From NCBI RefSeq assembly GCF_000812025.2, contig NZ_JWJE02000015.1, positions 17,197 through 81,196 on the forward strand: 64,000 bases of DNA, read 5' to 3'. Below are positions 8,439-16,772 of this stretch, piece after piece. The translations under genes and the position numbers were made by a program. Numbering within the stretch: position 1 is the stretch's first letter; each line of letters opens with the position of its first letter. The notes below the pieces were generated by a model. It saw only the letters and a list, made by a program, of their open reading frames with translations. It made no database searches and was not told the origin of the DNA. The DNA comes from Bacillus thermotolerans. GTDB taxonomy: Bacteria > Bacillota > Bacilli > Bacillales > Domibacillaceae.

Positions 8439-9213
8439 TGCCTGGCTCGATTGTGTGGAGAACGAACAGGAAGGTGTATTGGCCACTGCTTTGCAGGAGG
8501 GAGAAAGCAATAAAGCAGGGCGTATCTTTTTTTCAAAAGAGGGTCAATCCGTCGGGACACTTGGCGACCTATCCTTAGATAAACAGGCGGAGGAAATAGC
8601 TGTTCGTAAGCTTCATGAGCTCAATCCAAAATCTGAATCGGTTACGCTCATAGATGAGGCTGGCCAAGAGGCAGATATATTTATGGATGTGTACGTGCCT
8701 CCTTCTACATTACTGATTTTTGGAGCTGGACATGATGCAATCCCTGTGGCAAAGCATGGCGCTTCTTTAGGGATGAGGACCATTGTTGTGGATCCGCGGC
8801 CGGCCTACAATAACGAAGAAAGGTTTCCAGAAGCCCATAGAGTGATCGCCGATTCGGTGAAGTTTAAGGAAAAAGTCCATATTAGCAGCCGCACTTACGT
8901 AGTGGTCATGAACCACCATTTAGAGAGGGATCAGGAGACCTTGAAATTTGTTTTACGTTCATCTGCCCCTTATGTTGGGGTCTTGGGGCCGCGTTCACGG
9001 CGCATACGTATGATGGAGGCGATAGAGGGAGAGGGCGTAGAGTTTGAAGAAGAACAGCTCGCTAAAATGTACAGTCCCATCGGCCTGGATATTGGAGCGG
9101 TAACGCCTGAAGAAATTGCGATCAGCATTCTGGCTGAAATCATTGCTGTTAAAACCGGGCATAAAGGCGGGTTTTTACAGGGCGCTGAGCATATTCACCA
9201 GGTGGCTAAGTAG
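8416..9213 (+). CDS. XdhC C-terminal (Rossmann) domain protein
   Basis: About 265 residues. After an N-terminal region that resembles the middle part of XdhC (EGVLATALQEGE), it has the Rossmann fold LLIFGAGHDAIPVAKHG with the downstream VVDPRP, and the C-terminal GLDIGAVTPEEIAISI conserved in XdhC. The ATG at 8416 was selected because AAGGGGGG lies 6 bases upstream inside the previous gene; an ATG at 8410 is also possible. The strong ribosome binding site supports separate translation. It abuts the mocA-like gene and probably forms a cofactor-delivery complex with the preceding half. Confidence 0.85.
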   Translation: MSRTLPFDAWLDCVENEQEGVLATALQEGESNKAGRIFFSKEGQSVGTLGDLSLDKQAEEIAVRKLHELNPKSESVTLIDEAGQEADIFMDVYVPPSTLLIFGAGHDAIPVAKHGASLGMRTIVVDPRPAYNNEERFPEAHRVIADSVKFKEKVHISSRTYVVVMNHHLERDQETLKFVLRSSAPYVGVLGPRSRRIRMMEAIEGEGVEFEEEQLAKMYSPIGLDIGAVTPEEIAISILAEIIAVKTGHKGGFLQGAEHIHQVAK

Positions 9214-9840
9214 ATGGAGACAAATATATGTGCTGTTATTCTTGCTGCAGGCCGCTCTTCCCGAATGGGAACATTAAAACAACTCCTGCCCCTTGCAGGG
9301 CGCCCTATTTTAGAGCATGTGATCCAGCGGGTTTTAGAAGAAAACTTTTCTAAAGTGATTGCTGTGATCGGCTGTCAAGCTGATGCCGTTCAGGAAGCCA
9401 TCCATATTGACGACGACCGGTTTCAGTGGGTGATAAATAAAGATTACCAACTAGGGCAGAGCTCGTCTTTGAAGCTTGGCCTGGATCATCTTGCTCCGAA
9501 CGACATGAACGTCATGGTGTTCCTTGGTGACCTTCCGTTCATAACGAAGGAAACTGTTCATTCTATTTATGAAACCGGCCGGACTATGCTCACTGCTTAC
9601 AGTGAGCCTTTTGTACTTCGTCCTGATTACGAAGGAAGAGCAGGCCACCCCGTCTTTTTTGGCCTCGCAGAGAAGGGGTTTTTTCATCGTTTACAAGGTG
9701 ATGAAGGGGCAAAACCTCTCCTAAAGACCATCCAAACTCATCGGTATATACGTGTTCAAGATGAAGGAGTTGTATTCGATATTGATACCCCTGCCGCTTA
9801 TGAACAGGCGAAAGAGAAAAGAAGTATCAATAATATATAA
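9214..9840 (+). CDS. mocA: Molybdenum cofactor cytidylyltransferase, MocA-like
   Basis: Nucleotidyltransferase of 208 residues with the signature LAAGRSSRMGTLKQLLPL (residues 10-27), the family's nucleotide-binding loop, and FLGDLPF (about 102-108) for metal binding. MocA attaches CMP to molybdopterin, giving the cytosine dinucleotide used by Cox- and Xdh-type bacterial hydroxylases. A later GRAGHPVFF motif also fits MocA. The ATG directly follows the upstream stop, and AGGTGG lies 8 bases before it. CTP as substrate is inferred from the family and the neighbouring hydroxylase. Confidence 0.88.
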   Translation: METNICAVILAAGRSSRMGTLKQLLPLAGRPILEHVIQRVLEENFSKVIAVIGCQADAVQEAIHIDDDRFQWVINKDYQLGQSSSLKLGLDHLAPNDMNVMVFLGDLPFITKETVHSIYETGRTMLTAYSEPFVLRPDYEGRAGHPVFFGLAEKGFFHRLQGDEGAKPLLKTIQTHRYIRVQDEGVVFDIDTPAAYEQAKEKRSINNI

Positions 9841-9913
9841 AGAAAATTTAAAATAGTCCATCAAAAGTATTATACTCGTCTTATAGCAGTTATTTTGTGT
9901 TGGGAGGGATAGC

Positions 9914-11965
9914 GTGATTATTTGGAAGGATATCCTTAGACCAATCACTGTCGTCGTTGGCGAGGAAAGTACTTTAAAAGAAGTGATTCACCAGTTAGTT
10001 GAGCATAAAACGGATACGGCTTTTATTAAACAGGGGTCTGCGCTTTCCGGCTATTGCACTATCTACTCCTTAATGGAGCAGGCGGCACAAGCGGGAAAAC
10101 TTAACGAGCCAGTCGCCTATAAAACAGATATGTTAAAAGTATCTCAATTATCCTCGGTAGAGTTCTCGCATAACATTTCCGTCGTTATAGGAGAAGACAT
10201 TCATAAACGAGCTTCAGGATATATAACGGTGAAGGAAGCAAAGGACCGAATTAATGAATTGCAGCTTAAGCAGATGAATCAATTGCTGCATGGATCAGGA
10301 ATCGGAATTATTAAAACAAATGTTCATTATGAAATTGAATTTATGAACGAAACGGCAGAAAGAATTTTAGGAATGCCCAGCTCCTTTTTGCTGAATAGAA
10401 ATTACAGAACACTGCTGACGGCAGATAAAGATATAGCGCGCGTCATGTCTGGAGAAACCCTTATGAATGTAAATAGCGGGCTTAATTTCAAGCAAATGAG
10501 CGGAAACTTTTACCCGATTAAAACAGATGGGAAAGTCTCAGGTCTGGCGCATATGTTTTTCTTGCGTGAAGAATTTGAAGGCGCTGTGCAGGAATTGGAA
10601 TTCGTCCGCCAGTTATATTCCGATTTGCAGGCCGTATATGCCTCCTCTCAAGAGCAAATCCTTGTAATCGATAAAGAAGGAAGAATATTGAGGGTAGCCG
10701 GCCTTTTTTTAAAGAAGTTTTGGAGAGTAGACCAGCCTGAAAAAATTATCGGACGGTACATAAGTGAATTTACAAGCAAAAATATTTTTCAGCCGAACAT
10801 ATTTGAACTGTGTGTGAAGCGGAAGAAAGAGGTAAAAGCCATTCAGGAATCGGCTGGAAATAGAAAAATATGGTCAGTGGCAACTCCTGTTTATTACGAG
10901 GGAGAATTAGAAAAAGTAGTCATCTTGTCAAAAGACGTTTCAGAAGAGCAGAATGGCCATCTTTATAAGAAAGATTCTTCTAAAACAACTATTGCGGATA
11001 GGTTTGCTTCAGCGAGTCTGCAAGGACAGCAGCTTATTTACCGCTCACCGAAAATAGAGAGTCTTCTCGGCACGCTGGCACGAGTGGCTGAGATGAATTC
11101 AACGGTTCTTCTGGAAGGAGAATCAGGGGTAGGAAAAGAAGTGTTTGCCCATAAAATTCATTCGCTAAGCACGCGTAAGGATCAGCCTCTCATCCGAGTC
11201 AATTGCGGAGCTATCCCAGAGCAGTTAATTGAAAGTGAATTATTTGGCTATGAAAGAGGAGCTTTTACCGGGGCAGACAGGAATGGAAAAATAGGTTTTT
11301 TTGAGACAGCTCATAACGGTACGATTTTTCTTGATGAAGTGGGAGAGCTTCCTCTAAACATGCAGGTAAAACTGCTGCGTGTTTTACAAGAACGGGAGAT
11401 AACGAGAATTGGCGGCACAAAAACCATTCCTGTAGATGTACGAATTATTGCCGCCACTAATAAAGATTTAAAGAGAATGGTACAAATGGGAGAGTTCAGG
11501 GAGGACTTGTATTATCGGCTGAATGTCATTCCTCTTTGTATTCCGCCGCTCCGGGAAAGAAAGGAAGATATATTTACTTTATCTATCTTCTTTCTGGAAA
11601 AATTTAAGCAAATATATGAGATAGAGAAAAGCTTTACACCTGAGGCAATTGATGTGCTTGAAGCGTATGATTGGCCAGGAAATGTGCGCGAGCTCCAAAA
11701 TATTATTGAAAGACTCATAGTAATCAGTGAAGAGGAGTGGATTCACCGTGAAGACGTGATTAAATGTCTTTATGGTGATGAACAAAAAAGGGAGAATGCG
11801 CCATTCACCCTCGAGTTAATGCCATTAAAGGAAGCAGTAGAGAAGCTGGAAACGCAGTTGATTCTGCAAGGTATAAGAAAATACGGAACAGCTGCCAAAG
11901 TGTCAGAGGTGCTGGGAGTAAGCCCGGCGACCATCAGCCGGAGAATGAAGAAACTAAAGGAATAG
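9914..11965 (+). CDS. Sigma-54-dependent activator with N-terminal CBS-like and PAS domains
   Basis: Enhancer-binding protein of 683 residues. The N-terminus (about 1-115) resembles a CBS pair, followed by two PAS-like regions (about 120-210 and 230-340), the AAA+ core with Walker A GESGVGKE (about 400), sigma-54-contacting GAFTGA (about 448) and Walker B TIFLDEVGELP, and a C-terminal Fis-type helix-turn-helix ending SPATISRRMKKLKE. All features for activating sigma-54 polymerase are intact. The GTG start has GGGAGGG upstream. It is the best candidate for driving the promoter at 1518-1533; the ligand is unknown. The architecture resembles PrdR-type CBS-PAS activators. Confidence 0.9.
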   Translation: MIIWKDILRPITVVVGEESTLKEVIHQLVEHKTDTAFIKQGSALSGYCTIYSLMEQAAQAGKLNEPVAYKTDMLKVSQLSSVEFSHNISVVIGEDIHKRASGYITVKEAKDRINELQLKQMNQLLHGSGIGIIKTNVHYEIEFMNETAERILGMPSSFLLNRNYRTLLTADKDIARVMSGETLMNVNSGLNFKQMSGNFYPIKTDGKVSGLAHMFFLREEFEGAVQELEFVRQLYSDLQAVYASSQEQILVIDKEGRILRVAGLFLKKFWRVDQPEKIIGRYISEFTSKNIFQPNIFELCVKRKKEVKAIQESAGNRKIWSVATPVYYEGELEKVVILSKDVSEEQNGHLYKKDSSKTTIADRFASASLQGQQLIYRSPKIESLLGTLARVAEMNSTVLLEGESGVGKEVFAHKIHSLSTRKDQPLIRVNCGAIPEQLIESELFGYERGAFTGADRNGKIGFFETAHNGTIFLDEVGELPLNMQVKLLRVLQEREITRIGGTKTIPVDVRIIAATNKDLKRMVQMGEFREDLYYRLNVIPLCIPPLRERKEDIFTLSIFFLEKFKQIYEIEKSFTPEAIDVLEAYDWPGNVRELQNIIERLIVISEEEWIHREDVIKCLYGDEQKRENAPFTLELMPLKEAVEKLETQLILQGIRKYGTAAKVSEVLGVSPATISRRMKKLKE

Positions 11966-11977
11966 GAGACAACGAGA

Positions 11978-12865
11978 TTGTTTAATCTGCCTGAAACCAC
12001 GTTCAATTATGTAGGAGACGAATACATTTATGCGGAAATAACCCGTGATATGAAAGTAGAAAGTAATTTTAAAGCTTTGGCCGTAACGGCGGAGTTAAGA
12101 AAGAGAAATATTCCAGGGATTATTGACATCGTGTCATCCAACGCCTCCTATCTAATTCGTTATAATCCGGAGCTCATATCGGGAAAGGATCTCGTTGATT
12201 ACATAAGAGAGATTGACTTTAACAAAAGTGATCCGACAAGGCTAAGCCTATCGATTCGTGCTGTGGAAATTCCTGTTTGGTATGATGACCCTATTACGAG
12301 GGAGTATTCCCAGCGCTTTAAAGACCGCCACCAGGAGCCTGAGCTGTCTAATTTTGAGTATGTGATGAAATTAAACGGTTTTACAGATAAGGCAGCTTTT
12401 ATTGAGAGCCATTCAAGTACACCTTATTTAATTACAATGGTTGGCTTTTTGCCCGGAACCGCGTGGCATTTTCCGTTAGGGGCGACACCTAGTGAAATTA
12501 TTCAATCACCTAAATATAAAAGCCCGAGAACGGATACACCCGAAAGGAGCGTTGGAATCGGAGGTGCGTTTAATGTGATTTATCCGGTTCAGGGACCGGG
12601 CAGCTATCAGCTTATAGGAATGTCGGCTGTTCCGGTGTTTGATTTATCGAACCGGCTAACCGATTTGAAAGACAGCTTATTTTTAGCAAGGCCGGGAGAC
12701 GTATGGAAGTATAGACCGATAGATGAATCAGAATATTTAAGGATTCGAGATGAGGTGAAAAGTGGAGCCTATCGTTACCGCATAAAGGAAGTCAATTTAT
12801 CGCCTCTTGAGTATATTAAAAAAGGAAAAGAGTATATTCATGGGTTAATAGGAGGGCTCGGATGA
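11978..12865 (+). CDS. pxpB: 5-oxoprolinase subunit PxpB-like (KipI family)
   Basis: 295 residues, member of the KipI/PxpB/allophanate hydrolase subunit 1 family, cyclophilin-like. Characteristic segments are FLPGTAWHFPLG, GIGGAFNVIYPVQGPGSYQLIG and RPGDVWKYRPI. It is longer than the roughly 240 residues of B. subtilis KipI. PxpB works with PxpC and PxpA in ATP-dependent opening of 5-oxoproline. No pxpA is visible in this window. It starts at TTG with GGAG 9 bases upstream, 12 bases after the activator, and overlaps pxpC by 4 bases. Its location suggests a role in the same catabolic route as the hydroxylase. Confidence 0.85.
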   Translation: MFNLPETTFNYVGDEYIYAEITRDMKVESNFKALAVTAELRKRNIPGIIDIVSSNASYLIRYNPELISGKDLVDYIREIDFNKSDPTRLSLSIRAVEIPVWYDDPITREYSQRFKDRHQEPELSNFEYVMKLNGFTDKAAFIESHSSTPYLITMVGFLPGTAWHFPLGATPSEIIQSPKYKSPRTDTPERSVGIGGAFNVIYPVQGPGSYQLIGMSAVPVFDLSNRLTDLKDSLFLARPGDVWKYRPIDESEYLRIRDEVKSGAYRYRIKEVNLSPLEYIKKGKEYIHGLIGGLG

Positions 12866-13842
12866 TCGAGATAAAAAAACCGGGTTTGTGGACAACGGTG
12901 CAAGATATGGGAAGATTAGGGAAGTATCACTTAGGCGTTCCGCCATCGGGGGCAGCGGACAAGTACTCTTTCATGATCGGAAATATGCTTGTCGGAAATC
13001 CCGTTGAATTTGCGGCGCTTGAAATGACTCTTATAGGAGGAGTCATGCAATTTAAAAAGAATACTGTCGCAGCTTTAACGGGCGCACCGATGAAAGCTTA
13101 TTTAAATCAGCAGCCCATCCCGTTTTGGGAGGCTTTTACAGTGAAGGAAGGGGACGTTTTGACGATTCAGGAATGCCGGAAAGGAGTGAAAAGCTATCTT
13201 TGTGTTTCAGGCGGTATTCAAGTAAGGGATGTGTTTGGAAGCAAATCTACCTATGAAGCAAGCAAAATTGGAGGTTTTCAAGGCAGGAAGCTTGAAAAAG
13301 GGGATTGCCTGGAAATTAACGAGCCGCTCCCTGGAGCAGCAAAGCAGGCTGGAAAGTCCCTTCCTTTAGAGTATACCCCGTCATTTGATTCATTCCAGGA
13401 GCTGCGTGTAACACTCGGATTAACAGGCTACTTAGTGAGCGATGAAGGGTTGAAGGCATTCCTAAATTCAGAGTGGAAAGTATCAGTTGAATCCAATCGT
13501 GTCGCTTACCGCTATACAGGCGGAAAAGTATCCTTTACCGAACAGCGTCCGCCGTTCGGTGCGGGAGAAAGCTTTTCGAATGTAGTGGACTTCGCCTATC
13601 CGATCGGATCGATTATGCTGCCGAATGAAGAAGAACTGATCGTTTTGCATAATGATGCCACCACTGGAGGAGGATTTGTCACTATTGGCACCGTCATCAG
13701 CCAAGATTTAGACCTAATCGCTCAATCAAGGCCACAATCCACTTGCCGGTTTACGGCTGTGACGGTTGACCAGGCGATGGAGGCACGCAAGGAAAGACGG
13801 GAAAAAATCAAAAAGATAGAAACAATATTGGGACGTCAATGA
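12862..13842 (+). CDS. pxpC: 5-oxoprolinase subunit PxpC-like (KipA/biotin-dependent carboxylase-like)
   Basis: 326 residues, PxpC/KipA/allophanate hydrolase subunit 2 family. The N-terminus IKKPGLWTTVQDMGRLG and the segment GVPPSGAADKYSFMIGNMLVGN are typical, as is LPNEEELIVLHNDATTGGGF near the C-terminus. It forms a complex with PxpB. The start overlaps the pxpB stop (ATGA). The stop is only 9 bases from the stop of the convergent activator on the other strand, with no hairpin terminator between, so transcripts from the two sides should overlap. Confidence 0.87.
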   Translation: MIEIKKPGLWTTVQDMGRLGKYHLGVPPSGAADKYSFMIGNMLVGNPVEFAALEMTLIGGVMQFKKNTVAALTGAPMKAYLNQQPIPFWEAFTVKEGDVLTIQECRKGVKSYLCVSGGIQVRDVFGSKSTYEASKIGGFQGRKLEKGDCLEINEPLPGAAKQAGKSLPLEYTPSFDSFQELRVTLGLTGYLVSDEGLKAFLNSEWKVSVESNRVAYRYTGGKVSFTEQRPPFGAGESFSNVVDFAYPIGSIMLPNEEELIVLHNDATTGGGFVTIGTVISQDLDLIAQSRPQSTCRFTAVTVDQAMEARKERREKIKKIETILGRQ

Positions 13843-13851
13843 TAGAAAGTG

Positions 13852-15300
13852 TCAGTTGTCTTTCGGCCGTCGGTACGTCATACCGAGCCTCTTCATCCTC
13901 CGAATTAAATTGGAATGGTCAATTCCGAGCAATTTAGCGGCTGAGCGCAGGCTGGTAGAGGCGTGCAGAGCACGCAAAATTTGCTGTGATTCAAATAAAG
14001 TGAGCGCTTCTTTCAAATTTAAATTATTCGTAGCAGAAGGGGCTTCTTTCTGCCTTAAAACGGCGGCATCGACTTGGCTTTTGTCTTTCATATGGTCGGG
14101 AAGGTCTCTTGATGTGATGGAATCGGATGAAGTAGAGACGACAAGAAACTCAATGACATTCTTTAGCTCACGAATATTTCCAGGCCATGGGTAATGAGTT
14201 AGAACTTCTTTTGCACTGGAAGATAAGTGCTTTCGTAAGCCGTACTGCTGGCAAAAGTGATGCATGTAATAATCAATGAGCGGGGCAATATCTCCTTTTC
14301 GCTTAGAAAGCGGCTGAATCGGCAAATGTATAACATTAATCCGATACCATAGGTCTTCGCGGAATTGTTTGTGGTGAACGAGTGTTTTTAAATCTTGGTT
14401 TGTAGAACAAATCAGCCGGAATGATAGTTGTCTAGGCTTGGTATCTCCTATGCGGGTAACAGCCTGGTCCTGGAGCACGCGCAGCAATTTCGCCTGCATG
14501 GGCAAAGGGAGTTCACCTATTTCGTCGAGTAAAAGAGTGCCATGATTCGCTTGTTCAAAGAGGCCGGGCTTCCCTTCTTTTTTTGCACCGGTAAAGGCCC
14601 CGTTGCTGTAGCCAAACAGCTCTGACTCAAACAATTCGGCTGGAATAGCGGCGCAATTGACCTTCACAAAGGAGTGCTTGTTTTGCGGGCTGTGATGGTG
14701 AATGTAGCTCGCGAGTACTTCCTTTCCGGTTCCGGATGGTCCGGTGATTAAAACGGGAGTAGGAAAAGCAGCAATCTGCTTGGCTTTCTCAGCTAAGCTT
14801 CTCATTTCGGCACTATTAAATACAAAAGGAGCCTCTTCCGGCTGGCTGGCAGAAGTAATAGGTGAAGGGGTTGTCTCTTTTTGCTCTGCCTTTTTAATCT
14901 GGTTTTGAAGATGGTTCAAATAGGTTAAATCACGAACGCTGGTGACGACCATTTTTACTTTTTGGTCATCATCCAATACAGGTGTAGCGGTCGCTACGAA
15001 ATATTTACGCTTTTTAATTCTTTGCATAATCGTCGTTGTTTTTTTGGATTGAAGAGCCATATAGGCAGCAGAACGGTCAAAGTATTCAACGAATACTAAA
15101 TCTCTAATATTCTTGCCGACGACTTCTTCGCGGGAAATGCCGGTCATCTCTTCATAGGCTGTATTTACCTCTAGTGTGACACCTTGTGGATCGACAACAT
15201 AAAGTCCGTCAGAAGAGAAGTTAATAATCGTCCGCAGCTGTTCGTTCATCTCTTCTAAGCTTTGTATGCGTTCTATTAACTTGCTTGAGGTGGTGTCCAT
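13852..15300 (-). CDS. Sigma-54-dependent activator with N-terminal PAS domain
   Basis: About 482 residues: coiled-coil start, one PAS domain (about 20-120), AAA+ core with Walker A GPSGTGKEV (about 183), GAFTGA (about 233) and GTLLLDEIGELP, and a C-terminal Fis-type helix-turn-helix (LRSAAKLLGIDHSNLIRRM). The ATG at 15300 was chosen because AAAGGAG lies 9 bases upstream; a longer reading starting at 15357 would run through the palindromes in the divergent promoter region. The gene is divergent from an iron alcohol dehydrogenase with a sigma-54-like promoter, which is its likely target. The PAS ligand is unknown. Confidence 0.9.
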   Translation of the reverse strand: MDTTSSKLIERIQSLEEMNEQLRTIINFSSDGLYVVDPQGVTLEVNTAYEEMTGISREEVVGKNIRDLVFVEYFDRSAAYMALQSKKTTTIMQRIKKRKYFVATATPVLDDDQKVKMVVTSVRDLTYLNHLQNQIKKAEQKETTPSPITSASQPEEAPFVFNSAEMRSLAEKAKQIAAFPTPVLITGPSGTGKEVLASYIHHHSPQNKHSFVKVNCAAIPAELFESELFGYSNGAFTGAKKEGKPGLFEQANHGTLLLDEIGELPLPMQAKLLRVLQDQAVTRIGDTKPRQLSFRLICSTNQDLKTLVHHKQFREDLWYRINVIHLPIQPLSKRKGDIAPLIDYYMHHFCQQYGLRKHLSSSAKEVLTHYPWPGNIRELKNVIEFLVVSTSSDSITSRDLPDHMKDKSQVDAAVLRQKEAPSATNNLNLKEALTLFESQQILRALHASTSLRSAAKLLGIDHSNLIRRMKRLGMTYRRPKDN

Positions 15301-15327
15301 TTGCATACTCTCCTTTGGAGTTATTTC

Positions 15328-15356
15328 AGCACCGATTTGGTGTTTAAATAACACCA
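15328..15356. promoter_or_regulatory. Tandem inverted repeats, candidate activator sites
   Basis: TGGTGTTTAAATAACACCA (15338-15356) is an inverted repeat with 7-base arms. An overlapping site, AGCACC-GATTT-GGTGTT (15328-15344), shares its right half. The centres are 11 bp apart, one DNA turn, and about 85-96 bp before the expected alcohol dehydrogenase transcript start. The motif differs from the TTTCA-N4-TGAAA sites near 1400, consistent with a different activator. Confidence 0.5.
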
Positions 15357-15404
15357 TTACTCATGTTTTTATCAAATAATCTGATAATTGTCAATATTTT
15401 AAAT

Positions 15405-15421
15405 TTGGCACCAATCTTGTA
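15405..15421 (+). promoter_or_regulatory. Sigma-54-like promoter of the alcohol dehydrogenase gene
   Basis: TTGGCAC-CAATC-TTGTA has the correct 10-base distance between GG and the -12 dinucleotide, but the latter is GT instead of GC. With a divergent sigma-54 activator next door the assignment is plausible. Expected transcript start near 15432. Confidence 0.6.
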
Positions 15422-15468
15422 TATAGTATGGCATGTAAGGTTGATTTTAAAAAAAGGAGAGATGGATC

Positions 15469-16671
15469 ATGCCTGTTCTTGATTTGCCGAGACATATTGT
15501 CATTGAAAGTGGTGCTTTAAACAAATTAGATGAGCTGATGGCTGCACAAGGCAGTAAACGAGTATTAGTAGTAATGGATTCTTTTCTGGCAAATCCTCCG
15601 ATCAATTTACATGAGAAGGTAGTTCGTGTCCTGCGAAAAAGCGGAATTGAAAGCACCTTATTTAGCGATTATGTCGGTGAACCAACAACAAGAAACGTAG
15701 AAGAGGCAGTGAAGCAGCTGCAAACGTTTGAAGCGGATGGTGTCATAGCGATTGGCGGGGGAAGTGCAATTGACTTAGCCAAAGCAGCAGCTGTATTCGG
15801 AGCAAATAACGAGATAAAGTGGGACGAAATTGCCCGCCAGCGAAAGCTGGACCGGCTGCCTCTGCTTGCTGTCCCGACAACGGCGGGAACAGGATCAGAA
15901 GCAACAAAAATCATGGTGATCACGAACCTGGAAACGAACGTGAAAATGAATCCAAGCCACCCAAATCTTATTCCTGATGCAGCAGTGTTGGACCCTGATC
16001 TCACGCTTAGCTTGCCGGTCCATTTTACCGCCTATACTGGACTGGACGCCCTTACTCATGCGATTGAAGCCTATGTATCTAACCGGGCTTCCTCAATGAC
16101 AGATCTATTTGCATTGAAAGCTATTCATGAAATAGGCCGTGCCCTGCCAAAGATAATGAAGGATGGAAAGGATAAAGAAGCGCGAAAAGAATTAATACTT
16201 GCTAGCTGCTATGCAGGGGTTGCTTTTTCGAATGCATCTACCAACCTAGCACATGCTGCTGGAAGACCTCTTGGCGCCCGTTTTCATATCCCTCATGGAC
16301 TAAGCGTAGCGATGCTGCTTCCGTTTGTTTTAAGATTTGGTGTTGAATCGTGCAAGGAACGTTATGCGGATATCGCGGTTGCTTTAGGAGAGCCTTCATC
16401 CTTATCGACAGAAGAGCTGGCGAAAAGCGCTATTCGAAGGATTGATAGATATAATGAAGCCTTTAGCATTTGGAAGGACGCTCGAAAGTATATTCAACCG
16501 GAACAGCTAGTCGAAGAAATTCCTGCCCTTACAGCTGATGCCTTATCCGGAAATGGGATTCTTACAAATCGGAAGGTGCCTAATGAACATGATATCCAAG
16601 TAATTTTTCATATGCTGGCCGAAAAGCTGACGACAGTGGATGAAAAAAGTGTCGGAGCAACGATGAAATAA
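15469..16671 (+). CDS. Iron-containing (group III) alcohol dehydrogenase
   Basis: 400-residue NAD(P)-dependent alcohol dehydrogenase. It shows the nucleotide-binding GGGSAIDLAKAAA (about residues 97-109), PTTAGTGSEAT (about 137-147), and the metal-site regions DALTHAIEAYVS and HIPHGLSVAMLLP with conserved His residues. The natural alcohol or aldehyde is not predictable. AAAAGGAGAG provides a strong ribosome binding site. It is followed by a cre-like site and an MHS transporter, which may import the substrate or a product. Confidence 0.9.
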   Translation: MPVLDLPRHIVIESGALNKLDELMAAQGSKRVLVVMDSFLANPPINLHEKVVRVLRKSGIESTLFSDYVGEPTTRNVEEAVKQLQTFEADGVIAIGGGSAIDLAKAAAVFGANNEIKWDEIARQRKLDRLPLLAVPTTAGTGSEATKIMVITNLETNVKMNPSHPNLIPDAAVLDPDLTLSLPVHFTAYTGLDALTHAIEAYVSNRASSMTDLFALKAIHEIGRALPKIMKDGKDKEARKELILASCYAGVAFSNASTNLAHAAGRPLGARFHIPHGLSVAMLLPFVLRFGVESCKERYADIAVALGEPSSLSTEELAKSAIRRIDRYNEAFSIWKDARKYIQPEQLVEEIPALTADALSGNGILTNRKVPNEHDIQVIFHMLAEKLTTVDEKSVGATMK

Positions 16672-16688
16672 TCGTTTTATTTGGAATT

Positions 16689-16702
16689 TGAAAGCGCTTA
16701 CT
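16689..16702. promoter_or_regulatory. CcpA cre-like operator before the MHS transporter
   Basis: TGAAAGCGCTTACT matches the cre consensus TGWAANCGNTNWCA at all fixed positions except the last. It lies between the alcohol dehydrogenase stop and the transporter start, so it could mediate carbon catabolite repression of the transporter. Confidence 0.6.
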
Positions 16703-16772
16703 AAAACAGGAGTAAATGGAACCGGCCGAGAAAGGTGAAGAGTAGTCAAATCTAAAACGAGGTGGGAAGACA

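Noticed and set aside
15301..15357. Longer N-terminus for the PAS-type sigma-54 activator
   Set aside because: The extra residues are encoded by the palindromic control region, and the only good ribosome binding site is for the ATG at 15300.
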